64,000 bases of DNA, taken from the NCBI RefSeq assembly GCF_016428645.1, contig NZ_JAELXW010000018.1, forward strand, positions 40,191 to 104,190, read 5' to 3'. Both the position numbers and the translations under genes were made by a program. Under the pieces are notes generated by a model. The model was not told the origin of the DNA, made no database searches, and saw only the letters and a list, made by a program, of their open reading frames with translations. Origin of the DNA: Glycomyces salinus (GTDB taxonomy: Bacteria; Actinomycetota; Actinomycetes; Mycobacteriales; Micromonosporaceae). Shown one piece after another: positions 35,796 to 45,259 of this stretch (its first letter is position 1; each line of letters starts with the position of its first letter).

Positions 35796-36233
35796 ATGAC
35801 GCGTTCGAATGACGAGTTCCCTCCGCCCGACGTGACCGCCACGATGAACCTGTCCGCTTTGCAGGAGAGCGGAGAGGTCGACGCGGAACTGAACTCAGCC
35901 CGTCTGGCAGAGTCCCTGCCGGCGGGAACCGCGCTGTTGGTCGTCCGCCGTGGACCGAATGCCGGCGCCCGCTTCCTGCTGAACACGGAAGTGACCACGT
36001 CCGGCCGCCATCCCGACTCCGACATCTTCCTCGACGACGTGACCGTCTCCAGGCGCCACGCCGAATTCCACCGCGACACGGCCGGGTTCACCGTCCGCGA
36101 CGTCGGCAGCCTCAACGGCACCTACGTCAACCGCGAACGAGTGGAGACCGCCACGCTCGGCAACGGCGACGAAGTCCAGATCGGCAAGTTCCGACTGCAG
36201 TTCATCAGCGGCCCCAAGGCCGCCGCGGCCTGA
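35796..36233 (+). CDS. garA: FHA-domain regulator, GarA/OdhI-like
   Basis: A 145-residue protein with a flexible acidic N-terminus and a C-terminal FHA domain (about 55-138). Phosphothreonine-binding residues are in TSGRHPDSDIFLDDVTVSRRHAEF and GSLNGTYVNRERV. In GarA/OdhI the unphosphorylated FHA domain inhibits 2-oxoglutarate dehydrogenase, and phosphorylation of an N-terminal ETTS motif by PknB/PknG makes it fold on itself. Here the equivalent region reads DVTATMNLS (about 14-22), so a threonine is available but the usual ETTSVF is not recognisable. Position right after gcvH is conserved in actinobacteria. Confidence 0.9.
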   Translation: MTRSNDEFPPPDVTATMNLSALQESGEVDAELNSARLAESLPAGTALLVVRRGPNAGARFLLNTEVTTSGRHPDSDIFLDDVTVSRRHAEFHRDTAGFTVRDVGSLNGTYVNRERVETATLGNGDEVQIGKFRLQFISGPKAAAA

Positions 36234-36272
36234 CCCGCCCGTCCGCTCGGTTCGATTCGATCGATTTGCGAG

Positions 36273-36319
36273 TAGGCTGAAAGACGACAGGCCCGCCCGG
36301 GCAAGCCCCGGTGCGGGCC
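36273..36319 (+). promoter_or_regulatory. Possible promoter and leader hairpin before the DUF151 gene
   Basis: TAGGCT (36273-36278) fits a -10 box with TTCGAT 16 bp upstream. It is followed by a hairpin in which GGCCCGC (36290-36296) pairs with GCGGGCC (36313-36319) and CCGGG with CCCGG inside. No T-run; it could be an attenuator or only an mRNA leader structure. Confidence 0.4.
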
Positions 36320-36357
36320 CTGCATCAGCGACGACGGCACCCGTTGGAGGCGAACCG

Positions 36358-36828
36358 GTGCGGATGATGACCGTAGTCGGGGTCCGCGTGGAACTCCCGA
36401 CCAACCAGCCGGTGGTCCTGCTCAAAGAGAGCGACGGCAACCGCTACCTGCCGATCTGGATCGGCACCGTCGAAGCGGCCGCCATCGCCTATCAGCAGCA
36501 GGAAGTCCAGCTGTCCCGCCCGCTCACCCATGACCTGATGCGCGACGTCCTCGAGGCGCTCGACGTCACGCTGACCTCGGTGGAGATCACCGAGCTGCGC
36601 GACACCATCTACTACGCCGAGCTGCTCCTCGACGGCGAGACCCGCGTCTCCTCGCGCTCCTCGGACGCGATCGCCCTCGCCCTGCGCACCGAGACGCCGA
36701 TCTGGTGCGCCGAAGAGGTCCTCGACGAGGCCGGAGTCGTCCTGCCCGACAGCCAAGAGGACGAAGTGGAGAAATTCCGCGAGTTCCTCGAAGAGGTCTC
36801 CCCCGAGGACTTCGACGAGGAAAGCTGA
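36358..36828 (+). CDS. Bifunctional nuclease-family protein (DUF151)
   Basis: A 156-residue protein of the DUF151/BFN family: LPIWIGTVEAAAIAYQQQ and SSRSSDAIALALRTETPIW are the conserved blocks. An acidic tail (EDEVEKFREFLEEVSPEDFDEES) extends past the domain. Thermotoga and plant members have been reported with DNase/RNase activity, but the bacterial role is unsettled. GTG 36358 has TTGGAGG at the right distance. In mycobacteria the same gene lies between two MerR genes; here only the downstream one remains. Confidence 0.9.
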   Translation: MRMMTVVGVRVELPTNQPVVLLKESDGNRYLPIWIGTVEAAAIAYQQQEVQLSRPLTHDLMRDVLEALDVTLTSVEITELRDTIYYAELLLDGETRVSSRSSDAIALALRTETPIWCAEEVLDEAGVVLPDSQEDEVEKFREFLEEVSPEDFDEES

Positions 36829-36935
36829 GCCGCACCCGCCGCCACCAGCCGAGCAATATTCTCTTTCGGCCCATTGTGATGGGTCGGCGCGTTACTCTCA
36901 CCAACATAGAGGCCCGACGGTGCGGAGGACGAGCG

Positions 36936-37484
<549 letters not shown>

Positions 37485-37510
37485 CATACGATGTGCGCAG
37501 AGCCGGAAAA

Positions 37511-37601
37511 CCGGGCGGGAGAGATCGTGGGCCACACGCGCTCCACGACACCGAAGGGGCAAGTCCCTCGCTTCAAACTCTCAGGTACCAGGACCGCCCG
37601 G
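37511..37601 (+). ncRNA. Glycine riboswitch aptamer upstream of gcvP
   Basis: The closing stem P1 is perfect: CCGGGCGG (37511-37518) with CCGCCCGG (37594-37601). Inside are the conserved glycine-aptamer segments: GGGAGAGA (37517-37524), CACCGAAGGGGCAA (about 37549-37562) and AACTCTCAGGTACCAGGAC (about 37576-37594). Only one full aptamer is visible, although most glycine riboswitches are tandem. Glycine binding should raise gcvP expression. Confidence 0.95.
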
Positions 37602-37620
37602 CCTTGGCCGCTCTGAAGCC

Positions 37621-37700
37621 GTCACGTCGAGCCGTCGGGCTCGCCGCCGTGACCGGTGACAGACGAGGGGACCGCTGAAGCCGTCGACTGTCACCGGAGG
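37621..37700 (+). promoter_or_regulatory. Expression platform of the glycine riboswitch covering the gcvP ribosome site
   Basis: CCGGTGACAG (37653-37662) pairs perfectly with CTGTCACCGG (37688-37697), which runs into the ribosome binding site GGAGG (37696-37700). A competing upstream hairpin pairs GTCACG (37621-37626) with CGTGAC (37648-37653), with GAGCC/GGCTC inside; because the arms share sequence (GTCAC/GTGAC) the structures can exchange. This suits translational control by glycine. Confidence 0.7.
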
Positions 37701-37705
37701 CCCTC

Positions 37706-40561
37706 GTGACCGACCGTTCGTTCTCCGCCCGCCACATCGGCACCAGCGCCGCTGATCGCGACGCGATGCTCAAGACCGTGGGATACCCCTCGCTCGAGGC
37801 GCTCATGGACGCCTGCATGCCCGAGCTCATCCGCTCCCGGGACGGCCTGAAGCTGCCCGAGGCGGTCTCCGAGGCCCGCGCCCAGGCCGAACTGCGCGCC
37901 ATCGCCGCGTCCAACCGGCCGCTGCGGTCGATGATCGGCCTGGGCTACTACGGCACGCACACCCCCGCGGTGCTGCGCCGCAACATCCTGGAGAACCCCT
38001 CCTGGTACACCGCCTACACGCCCTACCAGGCCGAGATCAGCCAAGGGCGGCTCGAAGCGCTGCTGAACTTCCAGACGATGATCGCCGACCTCACCGGCCT
38101 GCCGGTCGCGGGCGCGAGCCTGCTGGACGAGTCCACCGCCGCGGCCGAGGCCATGCTCCTGGCCCGCCGGGCCGCCCCTGCGCCAAGGCGCGGCTCGAAA
38201 GCTTCGTCGCGGCGAGTTTCCTCGGACGTGTTCGTGGTCGACTCCCGTGTCCTGCCCCAGACTCTGGCCGTCCTGCGCACCCGCGCCGAACCGGTCGGCA
38301 TCGAACTGGTCGAGACCGACTGCGCCGACCCCGCCAACCTGCCCGAGGCCATGTTCGGGATGCTCCTGCAGTACCCGGCCGCCGACGGGGAGGTCCGCGA
38401 CTGGGCCGAGACGACCCGCCTGGCCCGCGAGCGCGGTGCGACGGTGGCCGTGGCCGCTGACCCGTTGGCGTTGGCGCTGCTGGTGCCGCCGGGGGAGTTC
38501 GGTGCGGATATCGCGGTGGGGTCGACGCAGCGGTTCGGGATGCCGGTGGGGTTCGGTGGTCCGCACGCCGGTTATATGGCGGTGCGTGAGGGGCTGAAGC
38601 GTCAGCTTCCGGGGCGGTTGGTCGGGGTGTCGAAGGACGCGACCGGCGCGCCCGCGCTGCGGTTGGCGTTGCAGGCTCGGGAGCAGCATATTCGTCGTGA
38701 GCGGGCGACGAGCAATATTTGCACGGCGCAGGTGCTGCCGGCGGTGATGGCCTCGTCGTTCGCGGTGTGGCACGGCCCGGAGGGGCTGGTCGCGATTGCC
38801 GAGGAGGTGTCTTCGTCCGCGGCGCGCCTGGTGGCGTCGTTGGAGGCGGCGGGTGCGGCCGTGGCGTCGGGGAGTGTGTTCGACACGGTGGTGGTGGAGG
38901 TTCCGGGTCGGGCTGAGGCGGTGGTGGCTTCGGCGGCGGCCGGGGGGATCAATCTGCGTCTGGTCGATGGTGATCGGGTGGCCGTGGCGTGCGATGAGAC
39001 GACGACTGAGGCGGATCTTCGGGTGGTGTGCGAGGCGTTCGGTGTGGATTTGGTGGTCTCGGGGGGTGTGGCGGTTCCGGTGGGGTTGCGGCGGTCGAGT
39101 GCGGTCTTGTCGCATCCGGTGTTCTCGGCGCATCGTTCGGAGACGGCGATGATGCGGTATTTGAAGCGGTTGGCGGATGTCGACTACGGGTTGGATCGGG
39201 GGATGATTCCGCTGGGGTCGTGCACGATGAAGCTCAATGCGGCCGCAGAGATGGAGCCGGTTTCGTGGCCGGAGTTCGCTGAGGTGCATCCGTTGGCGCC
39301 GGAGGGGCAGACGGCGGGTTGGCGGCGGTTGGTCGGCCAGTTGGAGGGCTGGTTGGCGGATGTGTGCGGGTATGCGGCGGTGTCGGTGCAGCCGAATGCC
39401 GGGTCGCAGGGGGAGTTGGCGGGTCTGTTGGCGATTCGGGCTTGGCAGGAGGATCGGGGGCAGGGTGGTCGGGATGTGTGTCTGATTCCGGCTTCGGCGC
39501 ATGGGACCAATGCGGCTTCGGCGGTGTTGTCGGGGATGCGGGTGGTCGTGGTGGCCTGTGATGAGGCCGGGAACATCGATGTGGCGGATCTGGAGGCGAA
39601 GATCGGGGCGCATGCCGATGATCTGGCGGCGTTGATGGTGACCTATCCGTCGACGCATGGGGTGTTCGAGTCTTCGATCGTGGAGGTGTGCGGGCGGGTC
39701 CACGATGCGGGTGGGCAGGTGTATGTCGACGGGGCGAATTTGAATGCGTTGCTGGGGTGGGCGAAGCCGGGGCGGTTCGGTGCGGATGTGTCGCATTTGA
39801 ATCTGCACAAGACGTTCTGTATTCCGCATGGTGGCGGCGGGCCGGGTGTGGGTCCGGTGGCGGTGGCGGAGCATCTGGTGCCGTATCTGCCTTCGGATCC
39901 GTTGTCGGCGGTGCCGGGTCGGGTGGGGCCGGTGTCGCAGGCGCGGTGGGGTTCGGCGGGGATTCTGCAGATTCCGTGGATGTATCTGCGGATGATGGGT
40001 CCGGACGGGGTGGCGGCGGCGACGGCGTCGGCGGTGCTGGCGGCCAATTATGTGGCCTCGCGTCTGGGTGAGGCGTTTCCGATCCTGTATGCCGGTGAGC
40101 ATGGGCTGGTGGCGCATGAGTGCATTCTGGATTTGCGTGAGCTGTCGCGGCGGTCGGGTGTGAGCGTGGAGGATGTGGCCAAGCGGCTGATCGATTACGG
40201 GTTCCATGCGCCGACGATGTCGTTTCCGGTGGCGGGGACGTTGATGGTGGAGCCGACGGAGTCGGAGGATCTGGCGGAGTTGGATCGGTTCTGTAAGGCG
40301 ATGATCGCGATTCGGGCTGAGATCGAGGCGGTGGTCTCTGGTGTGGTGGCGGTGGAGGATTCGCCGTTGCGGTCGGCGCCGCATACTGCGGCGGCGGTGA
40401 CGGCCGAGGGGTGGGATCGGGTGTATTCGCGGGCTGAGGCGGCGTGGCCGGCGGGTGTGGGTGCTGGTAAGTATTGGCCTCCGGTGGGCCGGGTGGACAA
40501 TGCGTGGGGGGATCGGAACCTGGCGTGTACGTGTCCGCCGCCGGAGGCGTTCGGGTCTTAG
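37706..40561 (+). CDS. gcvP: Glycine dehydrogenase (decarboxylating), P protein
   Basis: A 951-residue PLP enzyme that decarboxylates glycine and loads the aminomethyl group onto GcvH. It is the fused form with two aminotransferase-like halves. The PLP lysine is in [19 protein letters not shown] in the second half, and RHIG, GLGYYGT and [10 protein letters not shown] blocks are intact. GTG 37706 sits 5 bases after GGAGG. The gene is odd in composition: codons up to about 38450 nearly all end in C or G, whereas from there to the stop many end in T or G (GAT, GGT, TTG, CGT), with the protein still well conserved across the join. Confidence 0.96.
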   Translation: MTDRSFSARHIGTSAADRDAMLKTVGYPSLEALMDACMPELIRSRDGLKLPEAVSEARAQAELRAIAASNRPLRSMIGLGYYGTHTPAVLRRNILENPSWYTAYTPYQAEISQGRLEALLNFQTMIADLTGLPVAGASLLDESTAAAEAMLLARRAAPAPRRGSKASSRRVSSDVFVVDSRVLPQTLAVLRTRAEPVGIELVETDCADPANLPEAMFGMLLQYPAADGEVRDWAETTRLARERGATVAVAADPLALALLVPPGEFGADIAVGSTQRFGMPVGFGGPHAGYMAVREGLKRQLPGRLVGVSKDATGAPALRLALQAREQHIRRERATSNICTAQVLPAVMASSFAVWHGPEGLVAIAEEVSSSAARLVASLEAAGAAVASGSVFDTVVVEVPGRAEAVVASAAAGGINLRLVDGDRVAVACDETTTEADLRVVCEAFGVDLVVSGGVAVPVGLRRSSAVLSHPVFSAHRSETAMMRYLKRLADVDYGLDRGMIPLGSCTMKLNAAAEMEPVSWPEFAEVHPLAPEGQTAGWRRLVGQLEGWLADVCGYAAVSVQPNAGSQGELAGLLAIRAWQEDRGQGGRDVCLIPASAHGTNAASAVLSGMRVVVVACDEAGNIDVADLEAKIGAHADDLAALMVTYPSTHGVFESSIVEVCGRVHDAGGQVYVDGANLNALLGWAKPGRFGADVSHLNLHKTFCIPHGGGGPGVGPVAVAEHLVPYLPSDPLSAVPGRVGPVSQARWGSAGILQIPWMYLRMMGPDGVAAATASAVLAANYVASRLGEAFPILYAGEHGLVAHECILDLRELSRRSGVSVEDVAKRLIDYGFHAPTMSFPVAGTLMVEPTESEDLAELDRFCKAMIAIRAEIEAVVSGVVAVEDSPLRSAPHTAAAVTAEGWDRVYSRAEAAWPAGVGAGKYWPPVGRVDNAWGDRNLACTCPPPEAFGS

Positions 40562-40601
40562 CCTGGGCGGTGGGGCTGCGTCTGGGGGTGTGGGTGGTTC
40601 T

Positions 40602-40618
40602 ACACTGGCTGCCAGTGT
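40602..40618. promoter_or_regulatory. Palindrome ahead of the SBP-VWA gene
   Basis: ACACTGG-CTG-CCAGTGT is a perfect 7-3-7 inverted repeat. TACACT (40601-40606) overlaps its left arm and fits a -10 box, so a repressor bound here would block the promoter; a weak terminator for gcvP is the alternative. Confidence 0.45.
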
Positions 40619-40637
40619 TCCCCCAGGAGAGAAGCTG

Positions 40638-42338
40638 ATGGTTTTCGGGCATACGCGTGCAGTCAAGTCGCACCGGACGGGGCGGCGCCGGAAGAAGGGC
40701 GGTTCGCGGTTGCCGGTGGCGCCGTGGATTGTGATCACGCTGGTGTGCGTGTTGGTGGCGTCGGTGTTGACCGTGGGGTTCGTGATGCTGCTGCGGGCCG
40801 GTTGCAGTGGGGATACGTATCGGGTGTCGGTGGCGGCTGCGGGGAACTCGGCGCGGGCGTTGGAGGATCTGGCTCAGGAGTGGGAGCAGGAGGAGGCTCC
40901 GGAGCTGGACGGCGAGTGCGTGGGTGTGGAGATCAATCCGGTTTCGGCGGTGGATGCGGCGCGGGGGTTGACCGGTCAGTGGAACACGGTGTCGCTGGGG
41001 GATCTGCCGATCGCGTGGGTGCCTGATTCGGACGTGTGGGCCGAGTGGGTGACCGACACGGAGGTCACGGCGGATTATTTCGGTGATGAGCCGGTGGTGC
41101 TGGGGCAGTCGAACACGGTGTTGGCGGTGCCGGAGGCGACTGCTGAGTCGTTGGGTTGGCTGGGGGGTGAGCCGCCGTCGTGGGCGGCGGTGCTGGATGC
41201 GGCCGAGGCGGGGGATCTGCGGTTGGCGGCGGCGAATCCGCGGACGTCGACTGAGGGGTTGCAGTCGATGCTGAATGCGGTCAGTGACGGCGAGGGCGGG
41301 GTCGATCTGGCCGAGATGGATCGTTATGCGGCGGCTTTGGAGGCGGGTCGGACGGCCGACAATGCCGAGGCGTTGTTCTCGGAGGCGCGGGACGCTGAGG
41401 ATCCGGTGGGTTTTGCCGATGCGTATACGGCGTTGGATTATCAGGTGGAGGAGTTCAATTCGGGTCCGGATGCGGGGTTCGAGTTGGTGCCGGTGACGCC
41501 GGCGGGTGCGGAGTTGAACGCGGTGTATCCGTATCTGGTGTTCAATGCGGGTGGGGCGCAGTGGGTGTCGGAGTCGGATGCGCGGATCGCGGAGATGTTC
41601 GGTGGGTATCTGCAGTCGGATGGGGCGTTGGAGGCGTTCGCCGAGGACGGGATCGGGCCGGTCGATGATGCTGGTGCGGCCTCGGGTGTGATCACGGGGG
41701 ACACGGTGCGGGAGGCGGTGCGGCAGTGGCGGGCGCCGGGTCAGGCGTCGGTGAACGTGCTGCTGGTGCTGGATCGGTCGGAGGCCGGGGGGCAGGAGTC
41801 GGTGCGGTGGAACGGGGAGGACGTGCAGGCCAGTGATGCCGAGATCCGGGCGGCGGTGTCGCTGCTGGGGGAGTTGCCCTCGTCGTCGCGGGTCGGTTTG
41901 TGGGAGTTCGGGGCCGGTGCGGGGGGCGGCCAGAATTGGGAGCAGGTCTTGGAGGTCGCGGATTTGTCCGATGGGCATCGTGAGGACGTGGAGGGGGCGC
42001 TGTGGAATCCGTCGGATCTGTATTCGGGGGGTTCGCCGCTGTTCGACACGGTGACGGCCGCGCACGCGTATCTGGGGGAGAGCGCGGTCGAGGGGGCGGA
42101 GAACATCGTGGTGGTGTTGACCAACGGCGGGGTCGACACGGTCAGTGCGCCGACGGTGGAGGAGACGGCCGATGCGTTGTCGTCGGCGACGGCGGAGCAG
42201 TCGGTGCCGGTGCAGGTGTACACGGTCGGGTTCGGCAGTGCCGATGCGGGGAATCTGTCGCTGTTGGCCGAGGCGACCGGCGGGCGGCTGGTGGAGGCCG
42301 AGGGAGGGAGCCTGCTGGATCAGCTGCGGGCCGGGTGA
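40638..42338 (+). CDS. Membrane-anchored substrate-binding plus von Willebrand A domain protein
   Basis: A 566-residue protein. A basic N-terminus and one transmembrane helix (about 27-52) place the rest outside the cell. Residues about 60-365 resemble bacterial extracellular solute-binding proteins of the SBP_bac_11 type often fused to VWA domains in actinomycetes; the VWA-like domain follows (about 372-566). Its metal site is degenerate: the DxSxS motif reads DRSEA, losing the last serine, though VVVLTNGGVD keeps the later Asp. Probably an adhesion or sensing protein; ligand unknown. Codons are rich in T/G endings like the 3' half of gcvP. Confidence 0.8.
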   Translation: MVFGHTRAVKSHRTGRRRKKGGSRLPVAPWIVITLVCVLVASVLTVGFVMLLRAGCSGDTYRVSVAAAGNSARALEDLAQEWEQEEAPELDGECVGVEINPVSAVDAARGLTGQWNTVSLGDLPIAWVPDSDVWAEWVTDTEVTADYFGDEPVVLGQSNTVLAVPEATAESLGWLGGEPPSWAAVLDAAEAGDLRLAAANPRTSTEGLQSMLNAVSDGEGGVDLAEMDRYAAALEAGRTADNAEALFSEARDAEDPVGFADAYTALDYQVEEFNSGPDAGFELVPVTPAGAELNAVYPYLVFNAGGAQWVSESDARIAEMFGGYLQSDGALEAFAEDGIGPVDDAGAASGVITGDTVREAVRQWRAPGQASVNVLLVLDRSEAGGQESVRWNGEDVQASDAEIRAAVSLLGELPSSSRVGLWEFGAGAGGGQNWEQVLEVADLSDGHREDVEGALWNPSDLYSGGSPLFDTVTAAHAYLGESAVEGAENIVVVLTNGGVDTVSAPTVEETADALSSATAEQSVPVQVYTVGFGSADAGNLSLLAEATGGRLVEAEGGSLLDQLRAG

Positions 42339-42401
42339 GGTGGTCCACTCGCGGTGGCCGTTGCGACACCGCCGGGCCTGAACGCCGTTCACACTTGTGG
42401 C

Positions 42402-43637
42402 ATGTCCGCGTTCTCGTCGGTCCGGCCTGTGCCTCCGGGTGCGCCGGGAGTGTGCGCTGATCGCCTGGTCGAGTGCGATCGTTTCGAGTGGCGGCTCGGC
42501 CAGGGCGGTGACCCGGCGGTGCTGGTGGCCGATTTCCTGGACCGCTGGCGGGGCCGGCACACCGGTGCCGAGGGTTCGGTGTGCGGGGTGGGGGTGCTGA
42601 TCTCGGCGGCGGCCGGTGCGGCGATGATCGGCGGCGCGGCCGGTGCGGTCACTCCGGTGCCGGCGGTCCCGGATGTGGCGCTGGTGGCCTACCGGCACGG
42701 CCGGTCTCGTGCGGCGCCGGTGTCGGGGGGTTTCGGTGCGGGGCCGTGGCGGCGGTCGTGGACGGCGTCCGATCACGCCAAGGCCGTTTCGCTGGTTCAG
42801 GAGGCCATCGGGCGCGGCGATGTGTACCAGGCGTGCCTGGTGGGGCATCGGCAGGCGTCCTGGTCTGGGGAGGCGGGCGCGGCCGCGGCGGCGGTGCGGC
42901 GGATCGGCGGTGCCGCTTGGGGCGGGGTGATGAGCGGGGATGACTGGATGGTCGCCTCGGCCTCCCCGGAGTGCTTCCTGATCGCCGGTGAGGGGCGGGC
43001 GGCGACCTTCCCGATCAAGGGGACGGCGGCGGCGACCGAGGCGGGCCGGGCCGAGCTGCTGGCTTCGGTCAAGGAGCGCGCCGAGCATGTGATGATCGTG
43101 GATTTGGAGCGCAATGACCTGGCGCGGGTGGCGGTGCCGGGGTCGGTGACGGTCGAGGAGTTGTTCGCGTTGCGGTCGTGGGGGCGGTTGTGGCAGGCCG
43201 AGTCGACCGTGTCGTGCGTGTTGGCCGAGGCGGGTGATGTGGCCGGTCTGCTGCGGGCGATGTGTCCGCCGGGGTCGGTGACGGGGACGCCGAAGTTGGC
43301 GGTGTTGGATCTGGTGTCGGGGTTGGAGCCGGTGGGGCGGGGTCCGGCGATGGGGGCGATGGGTTTCTGGTCGGGCGGGGTCTTGCGGTTGGGGTTGACG
43401 ATTCGGACGGTCGCCTTCGATGGGGCGTCAGTGCATGTGTGGGCGGGCGGGGGCATCACGTGGCGGTCGGTGGCCGCCGATGAGGTGGCCGAGGCCGAGG
43501 CGAAGGCGGCCGGGGTCGTGGAGGCCCTTGGGTTAGTGCTGGCGGGATCTCCAGACTTCGAGGGTGCGTTCTTTGGCTTCTTCGCGGAGGTGTTCGGGCC
43601 ATTCGGCGCGGTAGAGGCGCAGTCGGGGGGTGGGTGA
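42402..43637 (+). CDS. pabB: Aminodeoxychorismate synthase component I-like chorismate-binding enzyme
   Basis: A 411-residue chorismate-binding protein. The conserved catalytic blocks are GDVYQACL, FPIKGTAAAT, HVMIVDLERNDLARV, GSVTGTPKLAVLDLVSGLEP and GAMGFWSGG near the end. It would aminate chorismate to 4-amino-4-deoxychorismate for folate, with a glutamine amidotransferase not visible nearby. The first 130 residues are poorly conserved. The last 35 residues (from about 43533) do not look like PabB and run antisense to a small convergent gene. The ATG has no ribosome site; a leaderless transcript is possible. Codons end mostly in G/T. Confidence 0.85.
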   Translation: MSAFSSVRPVPPGAPGVCADRLVECDRFEWRLGQGGDPAVLVADFLDRWRGRHTGAEGSVCGVGVLISAAAGAAMIGGAAGAVTPVPAVPDVALVAYRHGRSRAAPVSGGFGAGPWRRSWTASDHAKAVSLVQEAIGRGDVYQACLVGHRQASWSGEAGAAAAAVRRIGGAAWGGVMSGDDWMVASASPECFLIAGEGRAATFPIKGTAAATEAGRAELLASVKERAEHVMIVDLERNDLARVAVPGSVTVEELFALRSWGRLWQAESTVSCVLAEAGDVAGLLRAMCPPGSVTGTPKLAVLDLVSGLEPVGRGPAMGAMGFWSGGVLRLGLTIRTVAFDGASVHVWAGGGITWRSVAADEVAEAEAKAAGVVEALGLVLAGSPDFEGAFFGFFAEVFGPFGAVEAQSGGG

Positions 43638-43781
43638 GTCGAGTTCGACGACGCAGCCGAGGGCCATGGGCGGGTCGGGGTGGACTCGCTGGAGCCAGAC
43701 GGTGCCGCAGCCGTCGTCGCCGCTGACTTGGATGGTGCGGTGTTCGAGTTGGAACTGTCCGAGTATTTTCGGCTCGTTCAT
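43533..43781 (-). CDS. Small hypothetical protein convergent with pabB
   Basis: An 82-residue soluble protein (starts MNEPKILGQFQLEHR, ends EVWRSRQH). A beta-rich body followed by an amphipathic RAEWPEHLREEAKERTLEVW helix looks like a folded small protein. GGTGGGGG lies about 10 bases before the ATG at 43781. It overlaps the last 105 bases of pabB in the opposite direction. No family recognised; whether it is real depends on homologues, which I could not search. Confidence 0.55.
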   Translation of the reverse strand: MNEPKILGQFQLEHRTIQVSGDDGCGTVWLQRVHPDPPMALGCVVELDSPTPRLRLYRAEWPEHLREEAKERTLEVWRSRQH

Positions 43782-43970
43782 GCGCGAGTCCCCCACCTGT
43801 TTGTGTCCCACCGTTGCGGCGCGGTTCCGGTCGGCCGGTGCGCGCCCGCAGTCCATCTTCGCCACCGCTTCGCGGCGATGTCAATACCCCCGGTGACACC
43901 TTGGTGGGTGAATCCCCTGGGCAGCGCGTTCGGGGGTCGGGGCGGTGGGGTGTGTGTCAAGCTGTTGGGC

Positions 43971-44339
43971 GTGAGTGATGAGAAGGATTTGCAGGCGATC
44001 GCCGAGCGGGCGTTGGATTTGGCCAGGGCGGGGGAGACCGAGCGGTTGCTGGCGTTCGTCGATGCGGGGCTGCCGGTGGATCTGGCCGGTGGCAGTGGTG
44101 ATTCGCTGTTGATGCTGGCGGCCTACCACGGGCATGCGGAGACGGTGCGGGCGCTGATCGGCCGGGGGGCGGATGTGGAGCGGCGCAATGATCGGGATCA
44201 GTCGCCGCTGGCGGGGGCGGTGTTCAAGGATTTCGGTGCGGTGGTGTCGGTGTTGTTGGAGGCGGGGGCCGATCCGGATGCGGGGACGCCGTCGGCGCGG
44301 CAGATCGCGGCGATGTTCGATCGGGAGTTGCCGGTTTAG
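43971..44339 (+). CDS. Ankyrin-repeat protein
   Basis: A 122-residue protein with two to three ankyrin repeats: GDSLLMLAAYHGHAETVRALIGRGADVERRND and QSPLAGAVFKDFGAVVSVLLEAGADPD each show the TALxxAA...VxLLLxxGADxx pattern. It should be a small cytosolic protein-binding module; partner unknown. GTG 43971 gives a product like short bacterial ankyrin proteins; there is no convincing ribosome site. It runs 4 bases into the convergent LysR gene. Codons are G/T-ended as in its plus-strand neighbours upstream. Confidence 0.82.
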   Translation: MSDEKDLQAIAERALDLARAGETERLLAFVDAGLPVDLAGGSGDSLLMLAAYHGHAETVRALIGRGADVERRNDRDQSPLAGAVFKDFGAVVSVLLEAGADPDAGTPSARQIAAMFDRELPV

Positions 44340-45259
44340 ATCGTGTGCATGCCTTCGGGGAGGCGGCCCCAGGCGTGGAGGTCGGTGAGGTGTTCGTCGA
44401 GGCGGGCGGCGAAGGCGGCGGCGGCTTTGGTGGGGGGTGTGTCGGTGCGGGAGGTCAGGGCGATGGTGCGCCAGGCTCCGGGTGGGGCGATGGGGGTGGC
44501 GCGCAGGCCGGGTGCGGCGGCGGCGATCATGGCCGGGAGGAGGGCGATGCCGAGGCCGGCTTCGACGAGGCTGGCGACGGCGTCGGTGGCGCCGCCGTCG
44601 ACGGCGACGGTGGGGGTGAATCCGGCTGCTTCGCAGGTGTTGACGGTGAGGTTGCGCAGGTCGTAGCCGTGTGCGGGGAGCACGAACGCTTGTTCGCGCA
44701 GCTGGGCGAGGCCGATGTGGGCCTGGCGGGTCAGCGGTGGCTGGGTGGCGGCGGAGGCGACCACGAGTGCTTCGGTGAGCAGGGGTCTGAGGTCGAGGCC
44801 GTCGGCGTGGGCGAGGCCGATGGTGAAGGCGAGGTCGAGGTCGCCGGCGGCGAGGCGTTCGGTCAGTGGTCCGGAGCCGTCTTCGGTGAGGGTGACGGTG
44901 ACGCCGGGGTGGGCTTCTCGGTAGCGGACCAGGAGCGGGGCGATCAGCCAGGAGCAGAGGCTGGGGGTGGCGCCGAGGCGGAGGCGGCCGGCGCGGACGG
45001 CGAGGACGTCGTCGATGTCGGCGTGGGCGGCTTCGTGGGCGGCGGTGATGCGGCGGGCGTGGCCCAGGAGGGTGGTGCCGATGTCGGTGAGGGTGATACG
45101 GCCGCGGGTGCGGGTGAAGACCGGTGCGCCCAGTTCGGTTTCGAGTGCGGCGATCTGTTTGCTCAGTGACGGTTGTGTCACACCGAGGTTATCGGCCGCT
45201 TGGGTGAAATGGTGGGTTTGTGCCACGGCGAGGAAGGCTTTGAGTTGCTGCGGGCGCAT
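44336..45259 (-). CDS. LysR-family transcriptional regulator (CynR/CbbR-like)
   Basis: A 307-residue regulator. The N-terminal HTH includes FTQAADNLGVTQPSLSKQIAALETELGAPVFTRTRGRITLT. The effector domain has two lobes; ATPSLCSWLIAPLL, ALVVASAATQPPL, and GLGIALLPAMIA are the usual LysR pocket segments. The start at 45259 was chosen because TAAGTT (a -10 box) lies exactly 6 nt upstream, so an ATG 6 bases earlier would not be in a leaderless transcript. The divergent gene is sdhC, 79 bp away, so it may respond to carbon flow. No standard T-N11-A box is clear apart from ATAACTTAT overlapping its own promoter. Confidence 0.9.
   Translation of the reverse strand: MRPQQLKAFLAVAQTHHFTQAADNLGVTQPSLSKQIAALETELGAPVFTRTRGRITLTDIGTTLLGHARRITAAHEAAHADIDDVLAVRAGRLRLGATPSLCSWLIAPLLVRYREAHPGVTVTLTEDGSGPLTERLAAGDLDLAFTIGLAHADGLDLRPLLTEALVVASAATQPPLTRQAHIGLAQLREQAFVLPAHGYDLRNLTVNTCEAAGFTPTVAVDGGATDAVASLVEAGLGIALLPAMIAAAAPGLRATPIAPPGAWRTIALTSRTDTPPTKAAAAFAARLDEHLTDLHAWGRLPEGMHTI

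Noticed and set aside
37602..37652. Second glycine aptamer
   Set aside because: The segment forms a simple hairpin and lacks the conserved aptamer core; it fits an expression platform better.
39234..43088. Very long minus-strand open frame (1284 codons) opposite gcvP, the VWA gene and pabB
   Set aside because: Composition is Arg/Pro/His-rich with no domains, and the three genes on the plus strand are conserved. Its length is a by-product of the G/T-rich plus strand in this region.
43971..45259. Genomic island spanning the anomalous-composition segment
   Set aside because: No mobility genes or flanking repeats, and the segment starts inside the conserved housekeeping gene gcvP, so a classical island is not supported; the compositional change itself is kept as a finding.
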